A stretch of 19,904 nt of DNA, from assembly GCA_964549475.1 (NCBI GenBank), contig CAZJXH010000038.1, forward strand, positions 1-19,904, given 5' to 3'. How positions within the stretch are numbered: position 1 is the first letter of the stretch; every line of letters begins with the position of its first letter. Of the stretch, positions 15,166-19,904 are shown piece after piece. The notes beneath the pieces are model-generated. The model was not told the DNA's origin. It saw only the letters and a list, made by a program, of their open reading frames with translations, and did not search any database. Both the position numbers and the translations under genes were made by a program. Source of the DNA: JBBQKF01 sp964549475. Its GTDB lineage: Bacteria > Bacillota > Clostridia > Saccharofermentanales > UBA5734.

Positions 15166-16131
15166 ATGCATGATGTAATGAAGAAACTTGGAAACATGGG
15201 GATAATCCCTGTATTTACGGTAGGGGATTCGGCAGACGCTGTGCCGATCTGCAGGGCACTGACGGAAGGCGGACTGCCTGCGGCAGAAATCATGTTCCGA
15301 TCTCCCGAAGCAGAAAAAGCGATTCGCAAAGTATCCGCCGAATTACCGGATGTCCTGATCGGAGCCGGCACGGTGCTGACTGTTGAACAGGCGCAGCGGG
15401 CAATGGACGCGGGAGCGAAATTTATTGTCAGTCCCGGCTTTGACAGAACTCTGATCGAGTTTTGCATTGAAAAAAACGTACCGGTGCTTCCCGGGTGCAG
15501 TACCCCAAGCGAAATACAAATGGCTGTGAATTATGGGATGGACACCGTGAAATATTTCCCTGTTATCCCACTTGGCGGGGTGGAGACTTTAAAGCAGCTG
15601 AGCGGTCCATACAGTACGGTGAGTTTTGTTGTAACCGGCGGAGTCGATTCAGGTAATCTTACAAAACTGTTATCATTCAACAAGGTCCTGGCAGTCGGGG
15701 GGAATTGGATGGTGATCGAGGACGCGGTAAAAAACAAAAATTTCAAGGAAATCACTCGAATTGTCCGTGAAGATGTCAATACGATGCTGGGATTTGAACT
15801 GGCCCATATCGGCATCAATGCAGGGAAAGAAGAAAATGCATTACGAATAGCGGAGATGCTGGCAGCGATATTGAGCATGCCGATGAAGGCGGGAGAAAAG
15901 TCGAATTTTGTTGGATCAGCAGTTGAAGTATTGAAATTCAAGGGACTGGGTTTGAATGGGCATATCGGGATTAAGACAAACTCTGTACAGCGTACGGTGT
16001 ATCACCTTGAACAAAAAGGAATCGCATTCAACAAAGAGACAATCAGCATGTCACCAGAGGGAAATATGGACAATATTTATCTGCAAGAAGAAATCGGCGG
16101 CTTTGCGATTCATTTTTTTCAAAATCAATAA
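15166..16131 (+). CDS. KDPG/KHG-type class I aldolase fused to a VOC-like domain
   Basis: Predicted cytosolic lyase of 321 residues. Residues about 1-205 are a 2-keto-3-deoxy-6-phosphogluconate aldolase (Eda family). Glu41 (AEIMFRS) is the general acid-base position, Lys129 in VKYFP is the Schiff-base lysine, and FIVSPGFD and LPGCSTPSEI are family blocks. Family enzymes cleave 2-keto-3-deoxy (phospho)sugar acids to pyruvate and an aldehyde. Eda alone is about 210 residues; here about 110 extra residues follow. Their pattern (FELAHIGIN, GHIGIKTNSV, then YLQEEIGGFAIHFFQ) looks like one VOC/glyoxalase module, which may bind a metal or ligand. AGGAAGGA lies about 10 nt upstream. It opens the enzyme part of the block, 87 bp before the transketolase genes. 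Confidence 0.88.
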   Translation: MHDVMKKLGNMGIIPVFTVGDSADAVPICRALTEGGLPAAEIMFRSPEAEKAIRKVSAELPDVLIGAGTVLTVEQAQRAMDAGAKFIVSPGFDRTLIEFCIEKNVPVLPGCSTPSEIQMAVNYGMDTVKYFPVIPLGGVETLKQLSGPYSTVSFVVTGGVDSGNLTKLLSFNKVLAVGGNWMVIEDAVKNKNFKEITRIVREDVNTMLGFELAHIGINAGKEENALRIAEMLAAILSMPMKAGEKSNFVGSAVEVLKFKGLGLNGHIGIKTNSVQRTVYHLEQKGIAFNKETISMSPEGNMDNIYLQEEIGGFAIHFFQNQ

Positions 16132-16218
16132 GGAATAGAATACCGGAAGAAGATTGAAAGAAGCGCAACAAGAATTTAAAGCGGAATATTTTGCAGGAAT
16201 AATGGAGGAGGGCAAAAA

Positions 16219-17061
16219 ATGAAAACAAAAAAGGAATTGGAAATACTGTCAACAGAAATACGGACGGAAACTTTAAAGTGCCTGAGAACAAGAGAGTTTG
16301 GCCATGTGGGCGGATGCCTGTCCGTTGTCGAAGTGCTGGCCGTTCTTTATGGCAGCATCATGAAATATGATCCTGAAAATCCCACATGGGAGGGGCGGGA
16401 CCGGTTTGTAATGTGCAAAGGCCATGCCGGTCCGGCTCTATTTGCAACATTGGCATTAAAAGGATTTTTCCCTATGGAATGGCTTGACACGTTATCGATA
16501 CCGGGAACAAAACTTCCAAGCCATTGTGACCGCAATTTAACTCCTGGAGTGGATGCATCCACTGGTTCACTGGGACAGGGACTTTCTGTGGCATTAGGCA
16601 TGGCGCATGGATTAAAGATACAGAATCAGCCCAATCGAGTCTATGCAATCCTGGGAGACGGCGAATGCGGGGAAGGGCAGGTATGGGAAGCCGCGCAGTA
16701 TGCCCATCATCATCAATTGGGAAACGTCATTGCTTTTGTGGACTGGAACAAAAAACAGGTAGACGGAACACTTGATGAGGTCATGTCGCTGCTTGATGTA
16801 CGAGCAAAGTTCGAAGCCTTCGGATGGTATGCGGTTCAAGTAGGCGGTTCTGATGTCATGGCCATTCAGAACGCCATCCTGGAAGCCCGGAAAAAGCAGG
16901 GAAACAAACCGGCAGTCATCGTTTTAGATGGTATTAAAGGCAGCGGGGTACCTGAATTTGAGCAGATGGAATATAATCATCATTTTGCATTTGAAAAGGA
17001 TATGATCGATAAGGTGATCAGAGACCTTGAGAATAAACTTGCCGCGATGAAGGAGGAGTAA
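16219..17061 (+). CDS. Transketolase, N-terminal (ThDP-binding) subunit
   Basis: First half of a split transketolase, 280 residues, normal for the two-subunit form. The thiamine diphosphate motif runs from GDG (146-148) to Asn177 (GDGECGEGQVWEAAQ...VDWNKKQ). Other family marks are His29 (GHVGG), KGHA (67-70) and GSLGQG (116-121). The ATG at 16219 has GGAGGAGGG upstream. With the next gene it would transfer two-carbon ketol units between ketose and aldose phosphates or related sugars. Split transketolases inside catabolic clusters often act on a specialised sugar rather than in the central pentose phosphate pathway, which fits the neighbours. The C subunit begins four bases after this stop. 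Confidence 0.95.
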   Translation: MKTKKELEILSTEIRTETLKCLRTREFGHVGGCLSVVEVLAVLYGSIMKYDPENPTWEGRDRFVMCKGHAGPALFATLALKGFFPMEWLDTLSIPGTKLPSHCDRNLTPGVDASTGSLGQGLSVALGMAHGLKIQNQPNRVYAILGDGECGEGQVWEAAQYAHHHQLGNVIAFVDWNKKQVDGTLDEVMSLLDVRAKFEAFGWYAVQVGGSDVMAIQNAILEARKKQGNKPAVIVLDGIKGSGVPEFEQMEYNHHFAFEKDMIDKVIRDLENKLAAMKEE

Positions 17062-17065
17062 AAAG

Positions 17066-18034
17066 ATGTTTCAGTTGAATTACACAGGGCAATTAGAGAA
17101 AAAGCCGATTACGCAAGTTTTTAAGGATACCTTGATGGAGATGATTCAGACAGATTCAAAGGTTGTCCATTTAGACGCGGATTTAATGCTGCTCCTCGGC
17201 GTGCTGGATGTACATAAGCAATTTCCGGACAGGGTTCTCAATTGCGGCATACAGGAAGCGAACATGATAGGTGTTGCCGCCGGCATGTCCGCAGTCGGGT
17301 TAAAGCCTTACACGCATAGCTTTGCCGCTTTTACTTCCCGCAGAGTGTTTGACCAGCTGTTTTTATCCATCGCCTATGCAAAAAAAAGCGCACATATCAT
17401 CGCAAGCGATCCGGGGATTAAACAAGCGTTCAATGGAGGAACCCACATGGTGTTTGAAGATCTCGCATTGATGAGAACCATTCCGGATGCGTACATCTTC
17501 GATATTACCGACAGTGCGATGTACTCTTATTTAATCCCCGCTACAAAGGACTTAAAAGGGCTGTATTATTTCAGAACACCGACAAGCAATGTTACTTCTG
17601 TTTATGCGGAAGGTTCTGAATTCACCATTGGAAAAGGGAATATACTGAGAGAAGGAAAAGATGCTACGATCATTGCATGCGGGCTTCTGGTGAGCGTTGC
17701 GCTTGAAGCCGCTAAACTGCTGGAATCAGAAGGTATTTCAGTACGCGTAGTGGATATGTTTACCATAAAGCCGCTCGATGAGGAATTGGTGATTGATTGT
17801 GTAAAGAAAACAGGTGCGATTGTAACGGCAGAAAACCACTCTGTTTACGGCGGCCTGGGAAGTGCGGTATCAGAGGTTCTTTCTGAACAATACCCTTCTC
17901 CGCTGGTACGGGTTGGTGTGAAGGACGAGTTTGGCGAGGTTGGTCCGGAAAGTTACCTGAGAGAGCGGTTCGGATTCACCCCGCAAAATTTAGCGGCAAA
18001 TGTGATCAAGGCGATCGCCCTTAAAAGCAAATAG
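17066..18034 (+). CDS. Transketolase, C-terminal (pyrimidine-binding) subunit
   Basis: Second half of the split transketolase, 322 residues. The pyrimidine domain carries the catalytic glutamate Glu64 in NCGIQEANMIGVAAG (59-73), with DADL at 37-40 as in two-subunit transketolases. The C-terminal domain (about 195-320) ends with AENHSVYGGLGSAV and VKDEFGEVG, which face the active site in the family. AAGGAGG sits inside the end of the previous gene and the start is four bases after its stop, so the two halves should be made in equal amounts. The active site forms between both subunits. The acceptor and donor sugars cannot be read from the sequence. Confidence 0.95.
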   Translation: MFQLNYTGQLEKKPITQVFKDTLMEMIQTDSKVVHLDADLMLLLGVLDVHKQFPDRVLNCGIQEANMIGVAAGMSAVGLKPYTHSFAAFTSRRVFDQLFLSIAYAKKSAHIIASDPGIKQAFNGGTHMVFEDLALMRTIPDAYIFDITDSAMYSYLIPATKDLKGLYYFRTPTSNVTSVYAEGSEFTIGKGNILREGKDATIIACGLLVSVALEAAKLLESEGISVRVVDMFTIKPLDEELVIDCVKKTGAIVTAENHSVYGGLGSAVSEVLSEQYPSPLVRVGVKDEFGEVGPESYLRERFGFTPQNLAANVIKAIALKSK

Positions 18035-18059
18035 TGAAAAATACAGTAAGGAGCAGGTT

Positions 18060-18548
18060 ATGGATAAAAAAATTATTCTTGGTGCGGACCCTTGCGGGTT
18101 TACACTCAAAGAAAGTGTGAAAGAATACCTCCTTCGCAAAGGGTATGATGTAAAAGACGTTGGAACACTGTCACTGGACAAACCAGTGGCCTACTACAAT
18201 GTAGGATATAATGTCGGAAAAGAAATTGCAGATAAAAGGGTTGAAAAGGGCTTTTTATTTTGCGGAACCGGCATGGGGGTGAGTATTGTTGCAAACAAAT
18301 TTCCGGGGGTATATTGCGGGCTTTGCGAAAGTGTTCAAACAGCTCAATTATGCAGAACGATCAATAATTGCAATGTACTGTCTATAGGGGGATTGTTAAC
18401 GGCTCCATATAAAGCGATTCAGATGATTGAAGCGTTTTTGAGCACGGAATTCTCTACGGGGTTCTCCGAAGCCGATCCGGAATACCTGACCTGTGCATAC
18501 GGCGAAATCTTCAAACTCGAAAAACAAATAATCAACGAGTATCGATAA
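18060..18548 (+). CDS. RpiB/LacAB-family sugar isomerase, divergent active site
   Basis: Small aldose-ketose isomerase family protein of 162 residues, the normal length. The fold marks are clear: ILGADPCGFTLKE (6-18), FLFCGTGMGVSIVANKFPGV (65-84, with Cys68 at the catalytic base position) and RTINNCNVLSIGG (99-111). Three usual residues are missing: the His of DHAG is Pro11, the YPD motif is replaced by YYN (45-47), and the ring-opening His of R-x-H-N is Ile101. It is therefore unlikely to be an ordinary ribose-5-phosphate isomerase; an open-chain or unusual substrate such as a four-carbon sugar derivative is possible (inference). AAGGAG is 6 nt before the ATG. It lies 25 bp after the transketolase, suggesting it handles a transketolase product. 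Confidence 0.85.
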   Translation: MDKKIILGADPCGFTLKESVKEYLLRKGYDVKDVGTLSLDKPVAYYNVGYNVGKEIADKRVEKGFLFCGTGMGVSIVANKFPGVYCGLCESVQTAQLCRTINNCNVLSIGGLLTAPYKAIQMIEAFLSTEFSTGFSEADPEYLTCAYGEIFKLEKQIINEYR

Positions 18549-18566
18549 TGGAATGGGAGAAAAACA

Positions 18567-19466
18567 ATGATAAGCAGCTTTAAAAAATTATATGGAGTAA
18601 CAACCGCAATGGTGACTCCGTTTGATCGAGATGACAATGTGGATTATTCCGCAGTAAAAGAGTTGACTGAATTTCTTATATCAAAAGGGGTGCATGGCCT
18701 TTATCCCATGGGGACTACCGGGGAGATGATCCATTTATCCGTCGAGGAAAGAAAAGACGTTGCCAAAACCGTGGTGGAACAGGCCAGCGGCAGGGCGGTG
18801 GTCTATATTCAGGTGGGGGGCGTCAAACTGCAGGAAACCATTGAACTTGCAAAGCATGCGCATGATATCGGCGCAGACGGCATTGGTGTCGTGACTCCGA
18901 TCTATTATAAACACAGCGACAGGGAGCTGGAAGAATTTTATGTCACGGTGGCGAACGCGGTTCCTGCGGATTTCCCGGTCTATGCATACAGCATCCCCCA
19001 ATTGTCCTCGAATGAATTGAAGCCCGGACTGCTTCAGAAAATCGCTGACCGTTGTCCGAATCTGGTGGGCGTAAAGTACAGTTTTCCTGATATGGCTGTC
19101 ACGGACGACTATTTACGGATTAACAACGGGACCTTCTCCGTCCTCCAGGGCGCGGATCTCCTTTTCCTTCCCGTTCTGGCCATGGGTTGTGACGGTTCGG
19201 TTTCCGGAACCTCATGCGTGTTTCCGGAAGCTTTTGTTGCTGTATATGATGCGTTTAAAGAGGGAGATATTGAAAAAGCAAGAAAGCTTCAGATTATTGC
19301 AACCAAATGCAATAAGATCACAAAAAACGGGAATATGGCATATTATAAAGAAGTCTTGAAAATGAGGGGGATTCCGATCGGATATAGGAGGAGACCCTTT
19401 ATGGATCTGACTGGACAGGAAGCCGCAGAACTGAGAGAACAAGTAAAAAGCCTTGGGATCATCTAA
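18567..19466 (+). CDS. DapA/NanA-family (dihydrodipicolinate synthase/NAL superfamily) lyase
   Basis: TIM-barrel class I lyase of 299 residues, normal for the family. The ketoacid-binding motif GTTGE is at 49-53, the catalytic Tyr is probably Tyr141 in YSIP, and the Schiff-base Lys is Lys170 (GVKYS). Family members make or split C-C bonds with pyruvate: dihydrodipicolinate synthase, N-acetylneuraminate lyase, 2-keto-3-deoxygluconate aldolase, or 4-deoxy-5-ketoglucarate dehydratase. Context with a sugar-acid-type transporter and an Eda-like aldolase favours a sugar-acid lyase over lysine synthesis; no lysine gene is near. GGGAG lies 7 nt upstream and the gene follows the isomerase by 18 bp, so it is in the same operon. 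The second residue of the YSIP motif is Ser where Asn is usual. Confidence 0.92.
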   Translation: MISSFKKLYGVTTAMVTPFDRDDNVDYSAVKELTEFLISKGVHGLYPMGTTGEMIHLSVEERKDVAKTVVEQASGRAVVYIQVGGVKLQETIELAKHAHDIGADGIGVVTPIYYKHSDRELEEFYVTVANAVPADFPVYAYSIPQLSSNELKPGLLQKIADRCPNLVGVKYSFPDMAVTDDYLRINNGTFSVLQGADLLFLPVLAMGCDGSVSGTSCVFPEAFVAVYDAFKEGDIEKARKLQIIATKCNKITKNGNMAYYKEVLKMRGIPIGYRRRPFMDLTGQEAAELREQVKSLGII

Positions 19467-19489
19467 TCATTTCGTTTTCAAATGTGCCA

Positions 19490-19517
19490 AAGACATTCAG
19501 GTCTTATTTTATTTTTT
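19490..19517 (+). terminator. Short terminator candidate at the end of the enzyme operon
   Basis: AAGAC (19490-19494) pairs with GTCTT (19501-19505) around a six-base loop, followed by ATTTTATTTTTT. The five-pair stem is weak, but the T-rich tail and the position 24 bp after the lyase stop support a termination role. Confidence 0.42.
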
Positions 19518-19561
19518 AAGGAAACAGAGTAAATAAATTTTAAGGGAACAGAGTAAATAAA
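19514..19561 (+). repeat. 24-bp tandem duplication before the ATPase gene
   Basis: Positions 19514-19537 and 19538-19561 are adjacent copies differing at a single base (AAGGAAACAG versus AAGGGAACAG). The pair ends shortly before AGGAGA, the ATPase ribosome binding site. The near identity suggests a recent duplication within the leader. Confidence 0.9.
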
Positions 19562-19583
19562 AGAAACAGGAGACAAAATTCAT

Positions 19584-19904
19584 ATGCCAGATATTTTGCC
19601 TGATATTATCGATTTTAAAAACAATAAAGATATTTACAAGGGAAGCCTTCCGGGCTTTTTATCCAATGTCGGCGTAGATCCGCAAAAAGGGCTGACCGAG
19701 GAAGAAGTCCGTGAAAAGGTGGAAGCTTTCGGGGAGAATGTGCTTCGGGAAAAGAAGAAAAAGTCTTTTTTCCAGAAAATTCTGGATCAGTTTAAAGACT
19801 TCATGGTCATCATTCTGATTATTGCAAGCATTGTGTCCGGACTGCTGGGAGAATGGGTGGATGCGATTGTTATCATTGCCATCGTGATTGTGAACGCCAT
19901 TCTG
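19584..19904 (+). CDS. P-type cation (calcium-type) ATPase, N-terminal part
   Basis: First 107 residues of a P2-type ATPase, cut by the right edge. It shows the cation-ATPase N-terminal domain (GLTEEEVREKVEAFGENVLRE, about 36-56), then KKKKSFFQKILDQFKDFM leading into hydrophobic segments at about 73-88 and 92-107. This layout matches calcium-transporting ATPases of the SERCA/PacL type. The phosphorylation motif DKTGT and the ion-binding helices are beyond the window, so the ion cannot be confirmed. The ATG at 19584 has AGGAGA 10 nt upstream. It is separated from the catabolic operon by a terminator candidate and a tandem repeat and is probably unrelated to it. Confidence 0.88.
   Translation, partial: MPDILPDIIDFKNNKDIYKGSLPGFLSNVGVDPQKGLTEEEVREKVEAFGENVLREKKKKSFFQKILDQFKDFMVIILIIASIVSGLLGEWVDAIVIIAIVIVNAIL

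Noticed and set aside
8432..19466. Sialic acid (nan) operon, from an AGE-family epimerase plus a NanA-superfamily lyase
   Set aside because: No NanE or NanK, no sialic acid-type transporter, and the lyase is embedded with transketolase and RpiB-like genes. Single families are not enough for this call.

Overview
The window looks like a piece of a Clostridia-type Firmicute chromosome. Strong AGGAGG-type ribosome binding sites, some TTG starts, a consensus sigma-A promoter, and the ROK, LysR and heterodimeric ABC exporter families all point that way. I cannot name a genus. I see no rRNA, tRNA, CRISPR array or transposase.

Layout. (1) 1-3345: the visibly A+T-richer end of a carbohydrate-uptake locus, with a MalG-type ABC permease cut by the left edge and a six-hairpin (alpha-L-rhamnosidase-like) glycosidase. 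(2) 3497-8392: a LysR regulator divergent from a two-gene heterodimeric ABC exporter. The exporter halves carry complementary degenerate ATP sites, and the first half has an 18-bp tandem repeat in its linker. (3) 8432-9640, minus strand: an N-acylglucosamine 2-epimerase family enzyme. (4) 9641-10266: a 626-bp intergenic region with a large nested palindrome of REP-like units and a consensus promoter followed by three 13-bp iterons. (5) 10267-19466, plus strand: a ROK regulator, a complete tripartite tricarboxylate transporter (TctB, TctA, lipoprotein TctC), then five carbon-metabolism genes: KDPG-aldolase fused to a VOC-like domain, transketolase N half, transketolase C half, an RpiB/LacAB-family isomerase lacking usual active-site residues, and a DapA/NanA-family lyase. 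A second REP-like palindrome lies between transporter and enzymes. (6) 19584-19904: the start of a calcium-type P-type ATPase.

Reading of the whole: the 10.2-19.5 kb block looks like a self-contained uptake and catabolism module. An extracytoplasmic lipoprotein captures an anionic substrate (carboxylate, sugar acid or possibly a sulfo-sugar), TctAB import it, two Schiff-base lyases can cleave 2-keto-3-deoxy acids to pyruvate plus an aldehyde, and the split transketolase plus isomerase move the remaining carbon into pentose phosphates. No kinase or dehydrogenase is present in the block and the substrate cannot be read from sequence. This module is the best candidate here for an undescribed pathway.
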